64,000 nucleotides of DNA from an uncultured Prochlorococcus sp. (GCA_902539115.1 CACBHP010000004.1:18935-82934), one strand, 5' to 3'. Shown: positions 27,192 through 36,660, numbered from the stretch's first letter. Numbers and translations: made by a program. Notes: generated by a model from the sequence alone, not told the origin.

Positions 27192-28376
27192 TTGACAGAA
27201 GCAAAACTTATTCCGGCATTAAATAAAGAGAATTTATCTGATTTCTCAAAGACTTATGTTCCCTCTAGACTTTTATTAGGTCCTGGTCCTTCAAACGCAC
27301 ATCCAGAAGTTCTAAGCGCTCTTTCCCTAAATCCAATTGGTCATTTAGATGAAGCATATATTTCATTAATGTCTGATGTACAGCAACTTTTAAGGTATAC
27401 ATGGCAGTGCAATAATCGTCTTACACTTCCAATGAGTGGTACTGGTAGTGCTGCGATGGAAGCTTCAATAGCTAATTTTATTGAAGAAGGCGAAAAAATT
27501 TTGATTGCCAAAAAAGGATATTTTGGAGACAGATTAGTTGATATGGCAACTAGATATAAAGCACAAGTTTCCGTTATGAATAAACCATGGGGCGAGGCTT
27601 TTACATATGAGGAAATTAAGTATGAAATAGAAACTAAAAAACCAGCCATTTTTGCTATTGTCCATGCTGAAACATCAAGTGGTGTTTTACAACCTCTTGA
27701 TGGTATTGGGGATATATGTAGAAAAAATAACTGCTTGTTTTTAGTTGATGCTGTTACTTCACTTGGCGCTTTAGAATTATTGATAGACGAATGGAAAATT
27801 GATCTAGCATACAGTTGTAGTCAAAAGGGATTAAGTTGTCCCCCTGGATTAAGCCCTTTTACAATGAATGAAAGAGCTGAAGAAAAACTAAGTTCTAGAA
27901 AAACAAAAGTACCTAACTGGTATTTAGATTTGTCTCTATTAAATAAGTATTGGGGTTCAGATCGTGTTTACCATCATACTGCTCCAGTAAACATGAATTT
28001 TGCGATTCGTGAGGGTTTACGATTAATTGCGAATGAGGGTTTAGAAAATGTTTGGAACAGACATAATACTAATGCAAAGAAACTGTGGAATGGTTTAGAA
28101 AGTCTAGGAATGGAATTACATGTATCAGAGGATTATAGATTGCCAACTTTAACCACAGTTAAAATACCTCCAGCAGTTGATGGGGATGGTTTTAGAAATC
28201 ATCTCTTAAGAAAGTTTGGAATTGAGATAGGAAATGGACTTGGAGAACTATCTGGTAAGGTGTGGCGTGTAGGGCTAATGGGTTTTAATTCATGTGAGGA
28301 GAATGTTGATAGATTATTAAACCTATTTGATACTGAGCTAAAGAAATTTTCTATTTTTGAGTCCTCAACTTTTTGA
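27192..28376 (+). CDS. Class V aminotransferase (alanine/serine-glyoxylate aminotransferase type)
   Basis: A PLP enzyme expected to convert glyoxylate to glycine using alanine or serine, in photorespiratory 2-phosphoglycolate recycling. The 394 residues include LLLGPGPSNAHPEVL near the N-terminus, the MSGTGSAAMEA cofactor loop, LVDAVTSLGA with the PLP-binding Asp, and SQKGLSCPPGLS with the Schiff-base K212. The start is TTG, because the nearby ATG is out of frame. The C-terminal 26 bases overlap the convergent tadA gene. Donor preference cannot be read directly. Confidence 0.9.
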   Translation: MTEAKLIPALNKENLSDFSKTYVPSRLLLGPGPSNAHPEVLSALSLNPIGHLDEAYISLMSDVQQLLRYTWQCNNRLTLPMSGTGSAAMEASIANFIEEGEKILIAKKGYFGDRLVDMATRYKAQVSVMNKPWGEAFTYEEIKYEIETKKPAIFAIVHAETSSGVLQPLDGIGDICRKNNCLFLVDAVTSLGALELLIDEWKIDLAYSCSQKGLSCPPGLSPFTMNERAEEKLSSRKTKVPNWYLDLSLLNKYWGSDRVYHHTAPVNMNFAIREGLRLIANEGLENVWNRHNTNAKKLWNGLESLGMELHVSEDYRLPTLTTVKIPPAVDGDGFRNHLLRKFGIEIGNGLGELSGKVWRVGLMGFNSCEENVDRLLNLFDTELKKFSIFESSTF

Positions 28377-28866
28377 ACCAAACCTGTAAAATTTGACTGC
28401 ATTCATCTTCTAGGATACCTCCAATTATTTCCATTTTGTGATGAGCACTTTCATGTTTTGATAGGTCAATTGAACCACCCAATCCACCTCTTTTCTTATC
28501 GTAAGCCCCAAAAATAACTTTACCCATCCGCGCTTGAATAAGAGCAGAGGAACACATAGTACAAGGTTCTAAATTTGTGATAATAGTACATTCATTAAAT
28601 CTCCAATCATTTTTTATTAGAGATGCCTGCCTAAGAGCCATTATTTCAGCATGACCTAATGGGTCTTTATTTATATTCCTCCTGTTAACCCCTCTCCCGA
28701 TACATCTTCCTCTCTCGTCTAAAATTATTGAACAGATTGGTAGATCAACTTTTCCAATTTCTTTGGTTCTTCTTAATATCGAATTCATCCACAAAGTGTA
28801 TTTTGAATTATTTGTTTTTTTTTGTTGATCTTCATTACTATTTCCATTTTCAAAAATATATCTCAT
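28351..28866 (-). CDS. tadA: tRNA-specific adenosine deaminase
   Basis: Deaminates A34 to inosine in tRNA-Arg(ACG). The 171 residues show the zinc-dependent deaminase motifs H72-A-E74 (HAEIMALRQA) and PCTMCSSAL with C102 and C105. The A34-binding context and the GRGVNRRNINKDPLGHAE segment fit TadA rather than cytidine deaminases. An N-terminal extension of about 25 polar residues precedes the core; an internal ATG (residue 27) is an alternative start. It is divergent from the PLP decarboxylase gene across 43 bases and overlaps the aminotransferase 3' end. Confidence 0.92.
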   Translation of the reverse strand: MRYIFENGNSNEDQQKKTNNSKYTLWMNSILRRTKEIGKVDLPICSIILDERGRCIGRGVNRRNINKDPLGHAEIMALRQASLIKNDWRFNECTIITNLEPCTMCSSALIQARMGKVIFGAYDKKRGGLGGSIDLSKHESAHHKMEIIGGILEDECSQILQVWFKKLRTQK

Positions 28867-28909
28867 TTATCAAGATTGAGAATAGAATTATTAATAGATA
28901 TCTTATCTG

Positions 28910-30295
28910 ATGGCTGAAGATTTAATTAATAGTAAAGATATATATTTCCCCTCAAATTTAGGGACTAATGATAAATTGATTACTCTTCTAAACAGAGCAA
29001 GTCAAATTCTTTGTGACTGGTTCTCTAAAGCTGATAAAAATGGTCCTCTACCTTTTGATGAGAGTTTCAAGTGTATTATGCCTGCAGAAGATGGTAACTC
29101 TGAGGACGATTTGTTTTCTGAGATTGAATCTCTTTTAAATAATTCATTTAATCCCGTTCATCCTGGCTCACTAGCTCACCTTGATCCCCCACCTTTAATT
29201 TTCTCTATTTTGGGAGATTTAATTGCTGCTGGTTTAAATAATAATCTTCTTGCTTACGAGCTATCACCAAGTGTAACTTTGCTTGAGGAATCATTATGCA
29301 AGTGGTTTGCCAAGAAAATAGGGTTTAATGATTTCTCAGGAGGTATAGCTGCTAGCGGAGGTACATTAAGTAATCTGAATGCACTTATTGCAGCTAGAAA
29401 TAATGCTGGATTAGGTACAAATCCTAATTCTGTATTACTTGTTAGTGAAGATGCTCATTCTTCTTTCGTTAAATGTATTAGAGTAATGGGTCTTGATACT
29501 AGGAATCTTGTAAGGATTAAAACTGATAATCAAGGTCGAATGAATATAAACGATCTCAGAAACTCTTTAGATAAATGTTCAATAGAAAATAAAAAAATAT
29601 TTGCTATTGTTGCCACCCTTGGGACAACTGTAAGAGGAGCTATTGATCCTATTAAAGAAATAAGTGCAATCTGTAAACAAAGAAACATATGGTTACATAT
29701 TGATGGTTCAATCGGAGGGATTTTTGCTATAACTTCTATTCCAATAGAAGGTCTAAATAGTATTAATCGGGCTAATTCGATAACGATAAATCCACAAAAA
29801 ATTATTGGAATAACAAAGACTTCATCTTTGTTATTGGTTTCAAATATGAATACTTTAGAAAATACTTTTAATACTGGACTACCGTATATATCATCTAAAG
29901 AAAATATTATAAATAGAGGAGAAATAGGCATACAAGGTTCTAGACCTGCAGAGGTTATCAAACTATGGCTTGGGTTACGTTTTTTAGGCCTCAATGGAAT
30001 TGAAAATATATTAAAAACATCAATAAAAAGAAAAGAATTTTTTATAAAAAATATTAGTAAAAATAAATTTGATATATATTCAGGTCCTCTTCATATTGTT
30101 TCATTCTTACCAAATAAACTTGAGCCAGAAGACTCTGATGCATGGACTCAAACTAAAGTTAATGAACTAATTAACAATAATTTTATGCTTTCTAGACCAA
30201 AATTTAAAGGTAAATATTTTTTACGAGTTGTCATGGGAAATTACAATACAAAAGAATCTCATATTGAAGAACTTTTGAGACTTTTAGATGCTTAA
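28910..30295 (+). CDS. Group II PLP-dependent decarboxylase family protein
   Basis: A 461-residue protein of the aromatic-L-amino-acid/diaminobutyrate/glutamate decarboxylase fold. The HPGSLAHLDPPP and ASGGTLSNLNALIAAR segments and the PLP-contact region HIDGSIGG fit the family. The Schiff-base lysine appears as K297 in NPQKIIGITKTSS, where most relatives have a His before the Lys (HK). That change, and Gly-Ser where Ala is usual after the PLP Asp, suggest altered specificity or activity. The substrate is unknown; a polyamine or diamine role is only a family-level possibility. A 45-codon ORF follows after 3 bases. Confidence 0.85.
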   Translation: MAEDLINSKDIYFPSNLGTNDKLITLLNRASQILCDWFSKADKNGPLPFDESFKCIMPAEDGNSEDDLFSEIESLLNNSFNPVHPGSLAHLDPPPLIFSILGDLIAAGLNNNLLAYELSPSVTLLEESLCKWFAKKIGFNDFSGGIAASGGTLSNLNALIAARNNAGLGTNPNSVLLVSEDAHSSFVKCIRVMGLDTRNLVRIKTDNQGRMNINDLRNSLDKCSIENKKIFAIVATLGTTVRGAIDPIKEISAICKQRNIWLHIDGSIGGIFAITSIPIEGLNSINRANSITINPQKIIGITKTSSLLLVSNMNTLENTFNTGLPYISSKENIINRGEIGIQGSRPAEVIKLWLGLRFLGLNGIENILKTSIKRKEFFIKNISKNKFDIYSGPLHIVSFLPNKLEPEDSDAWTQTKVNELINNNFMLSRPKFKGKYFLRVVMGNYNTKESHIEELLRLLDA

Positions 30296-30298
30296 CTA

Positions 30299-30436
30299 AT
30301 GAATATGGGTAGACCAAAAATTATTGCAATAGTAACAGGGTTTATCTCTATAGCTATTTGTATTGCTTATTTACTCTTAATAACTATCTTTGATTTCAGA
30401 ACTTATCTAAATGATCAATTATCCAATTTTAATTAG
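30299..30436 (+). CDS. 45-residue single-helix membrane protein
   Basis: A small ORF from ATG 30299 (or ATG 30305) to TAG 30436. The peptide has a short basic start (MNMGRPK), one hydrophobic helix (about 8-32, with IIAIVTGFISIAICIAYLLL) and a polar tail. By layout it looks like a conserved small membrane protein of picocyanobacteria, but I cannot name a family. It begins 3 bases after the decarboxylase stop and its last 8 bases overlap the convergent GTPase gene. Without it the gap would be empty. Confidence 0.6.
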   Translation: MNMGRPKIIAIVTGFISIAICIAYLLLITIFDFRTYLNDQLSNFN

Positions 30437-31928
30437 TAAATGGAGGCAAACTTTTATTTGATTTAAAATATTTTTTCATTTCAATTTTTGAAATAGCTTC
30501 TTTTACAAAATTATTTAAAATGTCCTCTCTCTTACTTATTCTATAGATCTTATCTACTACTTCATGAATTCCTCCATCTCCCCAATCCTGACCATTTTTA
30601 AAATATTCAATCAAACTTAGTCCTACTATTCTTATTAACCAGCCTGCTGTAACTGATTGTATAGATTTAGATAATATTATTTTAGTCAAGCTTGTAGCTA
30701 AAGCAGGAGAAAGAATGGCGAGACCCCCTTTTAGTATTCCTTGTTTAGCCAATGCGCTTACCAATGAAGTCGCCAAATCCTTTCCATCTTTTTTTGTAAG
30801 CTTTATTTCATATATTTTTGATAATTCCATTATCATTTGAAGGTTTACGGAGGTAGTAGTAAGAAAATCAACAGCTGGTAGTGGATTAACTAGTATTACT
30901 CCTCCTGTTATCCACATATATTTATTAATCACTTTATTTGACATTAAATATCTCTGTTCTTGTACGAAATTTTTACTTTTAATACCTAACTTTTTTGAGC
31001 GAAAAAGAATATTATCCGCCAATAACTCTTCACCATTATTATCGAGCGTTTCAATTATTTCTCTAAATAAACCTCCTAACTCTGGAATTAAATTTAAAGT
31101 ATCTGATTTTATATAGGGAGATTGTTGAGGGACTGCAATTGTTTGAACAACTGAAATTTTATTTTTTCTAGCAGAAGTTATAGAAATTATATTTTCTTTG
31201 ATAAGGTTATTTTCATCTCTAGACCTCAAATCACATTTATTTAAAACTATTATTATTTTTTTCCTTAATTTTAATAATTCATTAATTAAATAGTTTTCGT
31301 ATTTATTTATGTCCTGATCTAATACAAAAAGAACTAAGTCAGAATTTGATGCTTGTATAATTGTTGCTTTTTCTCTTTCTTCTCCTAATTTAGATGGTTC
31401 GAATAAACCCGGAGTATCAACTATGTTAATGTTTCTTTTTAAAATTGGGATACGAATTTTATAGCTATAAATTTGCTTTGTTGTACCTATTTTTGCTGAA
31501 GTTTCTCCGACAATATTTTTCAATAATGATCTTGCTATAGATGTTTTTCCTGAGGAACCTGCTCCAAAAAGAGTAACTTTATAATCTCCTGTTTTTAATT
31601 GGGACTCTAGTTTATTTTTTTGATAATTTAACAATTCAGCTTTTACTTTATCGTTAATTTTTTTATTAATTTTCTCGACTCCTTCCAAACTTATTTTGGC
31701 AGCACCATATGTATTCTTGAATGAAAGTGTATTTTTTTTATTTTTATATATAACTTTATAAACTATTTTTTTAAATAATTTTTTATCAATATTATAAAAA
31801 GTATAAATAATTATTATTAAAAATAAAAGGGTATAAATATTTACTATTCTTACAAATATGGAAAATAAAATATATAGAAATAATAATAATAATACATACT
31901 TTATATACTTTAATTTCAAGTAATTCAT
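30429..31928 (-). CDS. Membrane-anchored GTPase with DUF697 domain
   Basis: From this start the protein has 499 residues. Two or three N-terminal hydrophobic helices (about 8-45) are followed by an Era-like G domain with P-loop GAGSSGKTSIA, switch II DTPGLFEPS and NKCDLR, and a C-terminal DUF697 region with hydrophobic stretches. Similar cyanobacterial proteins resemble YcjF/YcjX-type or chloroplast-type GTPases of unknown role. An upstream in-frame start at 31997 would overlap lspA by 68 bases; the ATG at 31926-31928, just after the lspA stop, is far more likely. Its end overlaps the 45-codon ORF by 8 bases. Confidence 0.85.
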   Translation of the reverse strand: MNYLKLKYIKYVLLLLFLYILFSIFVRIVNIYTLLFLIIIIYTFYNIDKKLFKKIVYKVIYKNKKNTLSFKNTYGAAKISLEGVEKINKKINDKVKAELLNYQKNKLESQLKTGDYKVTLFGAGSSGKTSIARSLLKNIVGETSAKIGTTKQIYSYKIRIPILKRNINIVDTPGLFEPSKLGEEREKATIIQASNSDLVLFVLDQDINKYENYLINELLKLRKKIIIVLNKCDLRSRDENNLIKENIISITSARKNKISVVQTIAVPQQSPYIKSDTLNLIPELGGLFREIIETLDNNGEELLADNILFRSKKLGIKSKNFVQEQRYLMSNKVINKYMWITGGVILVNPLPAVDFLTTTSVNLQMIMELSKIYEIKLTKKDGKDLATSLVSALAKQGILKGGLAILSPALATSLTKIILSKSIQSVTAGWLIRIVGLSLIEYFKNGQDWGDGGIHEVVDKIYRISKREDILNNFVKEAISKIEMKKYFKSNKSLPPFTN

Positions 31929-31929
31929 T

Positions 31930-32388
31930 TTATCGATTATTTTTAAAAATGTTATACAGTAAAAAAATGAAACCAATATTAATAGATATATCAGCAATAT
32001 TAAATACTGGAAAATTTATCATATTTAAATTTATAAAATCAACTACAAAACCTTTATAAATTCTATCTAAACCATTACCAATAGTTCCCCCAAGAATAAA
32101 GCTATAAGAATATAGATCAAATGAGTTTGAAGTATTCTTCCTAAATATCAAATAAACAAGTAATATTGTAAAAAAAATACTTAGTAAAGATAAAAATACT
32201 CTACTACCACTAAAGATATTAAATGCTGCTCCGTAATTTTTTACGAAGTCTAATTTGAATAAAAGAAAATCTTTATTAATAAATAATTTTTTATTATAAA
32301 ACATTAAATATTTCGTAAATTGATCTATTAAAACAATGAAAATACTTAAAGATACAAAATATAATTTTGTTTTTATTTTATTAATCAT
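31930..32388 (-). CDS. lspA: Lipoprotein signal peptidase (signal peptidase II)
   Basis: An inner-membrane aspartyl protease that removes lipoprotein signal peptides after lipid attachment. The 152 residues have four hydrophobic helices and the family motifs KNYGAAFNI, GNGLDRIYKGFVVDFI and FNIADISI; the catalytic Asp pair should be D117 and D133. Its ATG shares one base with the bioY stop, so the two are translationally coupled, and the GTPase gene begins one base after its stop. The three genes look like one operon. Confidence 0.95.
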   Translation of the reverse strand: MINKIKTKLYFVSLSIFIVLIDQFTKYLMFYNKKLFINKDFLLFKLDFVKNYGAAFNIFSGSRVFLSLLSIFFTILLVYLIFRKNTSNSFDLYSYSFILGGTIGNGLDRIYKGFVVDFINLNMINFPVFNIADISINIGFIFLLYNIFKNNR

Positions 32389-32957
32389 TATTTGCTACCT
32401 TTTAAACGTTCTATAGGTTTAATAAGTAATAAAAGTGGAAAAAGCATTAAAAAATGATATCCAATCTTACCTAATGAGTATTTCCCTAAATTATATAAAA
32501 ATAAATTAAATTGACTGTAGAATATAGTTAGTATGAAGTTGTAAAATATTCCAGTTAAATGCATTGCACCTACTGCTATAAATCCGTTTTTTAAAAAGTT
32601 TACAACGTTTATTTTATTTCTATTATTTAAATTATTAATTATTTTGATTAATGGATATAAACCTAATAAATATCCAAAATTAGGAGTTAGCAAATAACCT
32701 AATGAACCTCCTTGATGAAAAACAGGAAGTATAAATAACCCCAAAATTATATATATAGAAAATGCTCTGAAAACAACTTTTTTATGGAATATAAGTGTTA
32801 ATAAAATTATAGTTGGAATTTGCCATGTGATAGGTAACTCAAAGTTATTACTAGATTTATAGATTTGAGGTAGTGGAATAAAAACAGGTAACATTGATGT
32901 TATTACTAGTGATTGAAGACTCACCAGTATCTCAATTAATTTATAAAAATTTAGCAT
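32388..32957 (-). CDS. bioY: Biotin transporter BioY
   Basis: BioY is the substrate-binding S component of an ECF-type biotin importer, sometimes able to work alone. The 189 residues contain about six hydrophobic helices and the FELPITWQIPTIILLTLI, FHQGGSLGYLLTPNFGYLLG family signatures, of which the GGxxYL motif is diagnostic. No EcfA or EcfT genes are adjacent. It overlaps lspA by one base and lies 15 bases downstream of the ABC permease. Confidence 0.92.
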   Translation of the reverse strand: MLNFYKLIEILVSLQSLVITSMLPVFIPLPQIYKSSNNFELPITWQIPTIILLTLIFHKKVVFRAFSIYIILGLFILPVFHQGGSLGYLLTPNFGYLLGLYPLIKIINNLNNRNKINVVNFLKNGFIAVGAMHLTGIFYNFILTIFYSQFNLFLYNLGKYSLGKIGYHFLMLFPLLLLIKPIERLKGSK

Positions 32958-32972
32958 TACTAAAAATTCTAT

Positions 32973-34205
32973 TTATAAACTTCTCAATGCAACAATTGGA
33001 TCTAATTTAGAAGCTCTTTTTGCAGGTAAAACGCCAAAGATTAAACCTATTGATCCTGAAATGATCATGGTGGAAAAAGTAGTTGTAATTCCTACTGATG
33101 CAGGAAGAGGTGTTATCAGAGATAAAAGAAAAACACCTGATAATCCCGTTGTTGTTCCTATTAATCCTCCAATTGTAGATAAAATCAATGCCTCAATCAA
33201 AAATTGAATTAATATATCTGACTGTTTAGCTCCTATAGCTTTTCTAAGTCCAATCTCTTCAGTTCTTTCGCTTACAGAAACGAGCATAATATTCATGATT
33301 CCTATGCCTCCAACCACCAATGATACTGCCCCAATACCAGCCAATAAAAATGTTAGTCCACTAGTTATGTTGGTCACTATATTCAATGCATCTTCTTGTG
33401 ATCTAACCGCAAAGTCATCATCTCTGATTATTTTATGTCTTTGCCTTAATAAGTTAGTAATCTGAAATTTAGCGGCACTAGTTGCATTTTTATTTATCGC
33501 TTCAACACTAATGAAGCTTAAACTTACTCCATATGTTGGGTCCTTACCTGTAATCCTATTGACCATGGTTGTTAATGGAATATAAGCATTTTTGTCTTGA
33601 TTACTTCCAAATACAGCACCTTTGGGTTTTAATATTCCAATAATTTCATAAGTATGGTCTTTAATTCTGATTTTTTTTCCAAGTGATGAAGATTTATCCT
33701 TGAAAAATTCGTCTTTAAGATCAGGACCTATTACGACATAACTTCTTGCACTATTAACATCACTTTTTGATAAAAATCTTCCCTTATCTACCTCAAAGCT
33801 TCTTACTTCAAGAAATTCAGGAGTAACTCCAGCAATTGATATATTTAAACTTTTTGAATTTGATTGCACTATTTCGTTAGCAGAGATTTGAGGAGCTACT
33901 TTTTTAACTGTTGGTACTTGATTACTTATTGCTATTGCATCTTCTAAAACTAGGTTTTTAGGAAATGAAATACCTCTTCTTCTTGTGTCATTATTTCCTG
34001 GAACAATGAATAAAACATTGGCACCTAAATTACTTAATTGGTTTTTTGCTAATGTTTGAGCACCTCTACCAAGTCCAACAAGTGTAATAACTGAAGCATT
34101 TCCTATAATAATCCCCAGCATTGTTAACGAACTTCTCAATTTGTTCGAAACTAATGTTTTTGTTGCCATGCTTAAGGCTTCTTTTATTGAGATATTCCTA
34201 GACAT
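32973..34205 (-). CDS. MacB/FtsX-type ABC transporter permease
   Basis: A 410-residue permease with one N-terminal helix (about 24-45), a large extracytoplasmic MacB periplasmic core domain and three C-terminal FtsX-type helices. The start LSMATKTLVSNKLRSSLTMLGIIIG-like region and the SVSERTEEIGLRKAIGA motif are characteristic. Such permeases pair with a separate ATPase and often a membrane-fusion protein for export of lipids or peptides; no ATPase gene is adjacent here. Its first 8 bases overlap the end of pyk. Confidence 0.85.
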   Translation of the reverse strand: MSRNISIKEALSMATKTLVSNKLRSSLTMLGIIIGNASVITLVGLGRGAQTLAKNQLSNLGANVLFIVPGNNDTRRRGISFPKNLVLEDAIAISNQVPTVKKVAPQISANEIVQSNSKSLNISIAGVTPEFLEVRSFEVDKGRFLSKSDVNSARSYVVIGPDLKDEFFKDKSSSLGKKIRIKDHTYEIIGILKPKGAVFGSNQDKNAYIPLTTMVNRITGKDPTYGVSLSFISVEAINKNATSAAKFQITNLLRQRHKIIRDDDFAVRSQEDALNIVTNITSGLTFLLAGIGAVSLVVGGIGIMNIMLVSVSERTEEIGLRKAIGAKQSDILIQFLIEALILSTIGGLIGTTTGLSGVFLLSLITPLPASVGITTTFSTMIISGSIGLIFGVLPAKRASKLDPIVALRSL

Positions 34206-35988
34206 ATTTATATTTATCTATTGCATCATCATCTTCAATTTGTCCCATGTATATAACACCTTCATTCAGCTGTAGTGTAATAAGGTCGCCATTACTGATT
34301 TGTTGATTTTGAATATTTTCTAAATTACAAATTGAAGAAAACTTTTTATTACTTTTGTTAAACAAAGCATAAACATCATTTACATCTTGGTTCGTAACAA
34401 TACCGGCAATATTTTTACTCAGTGGAATATTTTTCATTAATTCCTTCGGAACAAATAATATTTCTCCTGGGCAAATTAATGAAATATCAAGATTATTTCT
34501 AATAATTCTTGCTTTACCAGTAACACCGATTTCCCCTATTGAAATTCCTCTTGATACAATCTTTCTTACTAAACCGACTTTTATCAAATCTGTAGAGCCG
34601 CTAATTCCAGTTAATGTACCTGCGGTTTGTATTACTAAATCTCCTTGATTTAGGATACCCATCTCCTGGGCAATTTGCATAGCTAAACTAAAAGTTTTTG
34701 CTGTTCTTTCATCATTTTTAACTACTATTGGAGTAACTCCCCAAACTAATTGCAATCTTCTCGCTACACTTCTCTCTGTAGTAGTTGCCAAGATAGGAGT
34801 TGGTGGTCTGAACTTACTTACATTTCGAGCAGTAGAACCTGATTTTGTTAATGGGATTATAGCTCCTGCATCAAGTTGTCTAGCTATATTACTTACTGCT
34901 GCACTTATAGCATTTGGGATCGTACTGGGTAAGTGGCTTTCAATAGCCTTAAGTGGATAATCCCTTTCAATTCTTCTTGCAATGGTTGCCATCGTTTCAA
35001 CTGCCTCTACAGGATAATCGCCAACTGCAGTTTCGTTTGAAAGCATTACAGCATCAGTACCATCCAGAATTGCATTTGCAACATCACTAACTTCAGCCCT
35101 AGTTGGTCTCGGGTTAGAAGCCATAGAATCAAGCATTTGGGTCGCTGTAATTATTGGGATACCTAATGTATTAGCTTTTCTTATTAATTCTTTTTGTAAA
35201 AGAGGAACTTCTTCAGCAGGCATTTCTACTCCCAAATCACCTCTTGCAACCATGACCCCATCACATAAGGGTAATACTGTATCGATCTGATCAATTGCTT
35301 CAAATTTTTCTATTTTTGCGACTACAGGTGTTGAATGTCCATTTTTGTTTATTAAATCTTTTATCTCATTTATGTCGGATGGATTTCTTACGAAACTTAG
35401 TGCTATCCAATCAACTCCTTCAGATAAACCGAATTTTAAATCCTCTTTATCTTTTTCTGTTAAAGCTTTTACTGATAATTGAACATCTGGAAAATTAACA
35501 CCTTTATTGTTTGATAGAACTCCTCCTACAGTTACCATGCATTCCAAATTATTAGTTTTTATATCAACTTTTTCTACAATCATTTCTATTTTTCCATCAT
35601 CTAAAAGTATTCTTTTTCCCTCGGTAACTTCATTAGAAAGTTTGTCGTAGGTAACATTTGCAATAGTATTTGTACATTCGACTTCATTTGATGTCAGTGT
35701 GAATTTATCGCCTTTTTTAACTTTTACTGGCCCATCCTTAAAGCGCCCTAATCGTATTTTAGGTCCTTGAAGATCCTGTAATATTCCAATATCTATATCT
35801 AATTTTTTTGATACTTTTCTTATGGTTTTTATTCTCTCAGCATGATCTTTATGATCTCCATGTGAGAAATTTAATCTGAATGTTGTTACTCCAGCTTTAA
35901 TTAAATCAGTAATTATCTCTTCAGATTGAGTTGCAGGCCCAATAGTTGCTACTATTTTTGTTCTTCTTTTTAAATCAATATTCGACAT
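34198..35988 (-). CDS. pyk: Pyruvate kinase with C-terminal swivelling domain
   Basis: Converts phosphoenolpyruvate and ADP to pyruvate and ATP. The 596 residues show TKIVATIGPA at the start, FRLNFSHGDH, the KIEKFEAIDQID catalytic region and MVARGDLGVEMP, then the regulatory C domain. An extra domain of about 110 residues at the end (about 485-595, with GKARIIRNN and LICPGEILFV) is a PEP-utilising-enzyme mobile domain, as in Bacillus-type and cyanobacterial pyruvate kinases. Its end overlaps the ABC permease start by 8 bases. Confidence 0.96.
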   Translation of the reverse strand: MSNIDLKRRTKIVATIGPATQSEEIITDLIKAGVTTFRLNFSHGDHKDHAERIKTIRKVSKKLDIDIGILQDLQGPKIRLGRFKDGPVKVKKGDKFTLTSNEVECTNTIANVTYDKLSNEVTEGKRILLDDGKIEMIVEKVDIKTNNLECMVTVGGVLSNNKGVNFPDVQLSVKALTEKDKEDLKFGLSEGVDWIALSFVRNPSDINEIKDLINKNGHSTPVVAKIEKFEAIDQIDTVLPLCDGVMVARGDLGVEMPAEEVPLLQKELIRKANTLGIPIITATQMLDSMASNPRPTRAEVSDVANAILDGTDAVMLSNETAVGDYPVEAVETMATIARRIERDYPLKAIESHLPSTIPNAISAAVSNIARQLDAGAIIPLTKSGSTARNVSKFRPPTPILATTTERSVARRLQLVWGVTPIVVKNDERTAKTFSLAMQIAQEMGILNQGDLVIQTAGTLTGISGSTDLIKVGLVRKIVSRGISIGEIGVTGKARIIRNNLDISLICPGEILFVPKELMKNIPLSKNIAGIVTNQDVNDVYALFNKSNKKFSSICNLENIQNQQISNGDLITLQLNEGVIYMGQIEDDDAIDKYKYV

Positions 35989-36049
35989 ATATAGATAATA
36001 TTGCTAGATATAAATAAATTTACCATACCCAAAGTTAGTTATTTAAGTC

Positions 36050-36379
36050 ATGGATTTTAAAACTTATCAGAAAAAAGCTAGAGAAACAGCACAATATCCA
36101 GATTTAGGCTCAAATAATATTTATCCAACTCTTGGTTTAGTTGGAGAGGCTGGTGAGGTGGCAGAAAAAGTGAAAAAGGTTATAAGAGATAAAAATGGAA
36201 TATTTGATAACGAATCAAAATTAGGTATTAAAAAAGAGTTAGGAGATGTATTATGGTACATATCAAATCTTTGTACAGAATTAAATTTTAATTTAGAGGA
36301 TGTTGCATTACAAAACCTTGAAAAATTAAAGTTAAGAGCCGCTAAAGGGAATATAAAAGGTTCTGGAGATGATAGATAA
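36050..36379 (+). CDS. MazG-like nucleotide pyrophosphohydrolase
   Basis: A 109-residue all-alpha NTP pyrophosphohydrolase domain. The metal-binding pattern is visible as GLVGEAGEVAEKVKK (first EExxE-like helix) and KKELGDVLWYISNL (second, ExxD). Such proteins clear non-canonical NTPs or modulate nucleotide pools; related small MazG proteins are also common in cyanophages, but nothing here suggests phage origin. It is divergent from pyk and convergent with the YggT gene, 2 bases from its stop. Confidence 0.88.
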   Translation: MDFKTYQKKARETAQYPDLGSNNIYPTLGLVGEAGEVAEKVKKVIRDKNGIFDNESKLGIKKELGDVLWYISNLCTELNFNLEDVALQNLEKLKLRAAKGNIKGSGDDR

Positions 36380-36381
36380 AT

Positions 36382-36660
36382 TCAGTTATAACCTAAGCTG
36401 GCATACTGGAGATTTGTAATTAAATTTTGAATAACATTTAAAAGTAAAAAAGCTAATAAAGATGAAATATCAAATCCACCTATTGGAGGGATAATACCTC
36501 TAAAAATGTTTAAATAAGGATCTGTGATAGAAGTTAATGCAGATAAAACACCGTTACTCCAATCAATACCTGGAAACCATGTAAGTAAAATTCTTATTAT
36601 CAATATGAAAGAATAAATTGATAATGTTTGTCCTAGAACTGCAAAAATCTCAGATAACAT
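36382..36660 (-). CDS. YggT/Ycf19 family membrane protein
   Basis: A 92-residue membrane protein with two hydrophobic helices and the family motif ILLTWFPGIDW, followed by LTSITDPYLNIFRGIIPPIGGFD. YggT/Ycf19/CCB3 proteins take part in cytochrome b6f haem attachment in chloroplasts and in nucleoid or thylakoid organisation in cyanobacteria; which role applies here is not visible. It lies 31 bases downstream of scpB on the same strand. Confidence 0.9.
   Translation of the reverse strand: MLSEIFAVLGQTLSIYSFILIIRILLTWFPGIDWSNGVLSALTSITDPYLNIFRGIIPPIGGFDISSLLAFLLLNVIQNLITNLQYASLGYN

Noticed and set aside
36050..36379. MazG-like gene as a phage remnant
   Set aside because: Cyanophages carry MazG, but there are no phage genes, integrase, att sites or composition change around it.
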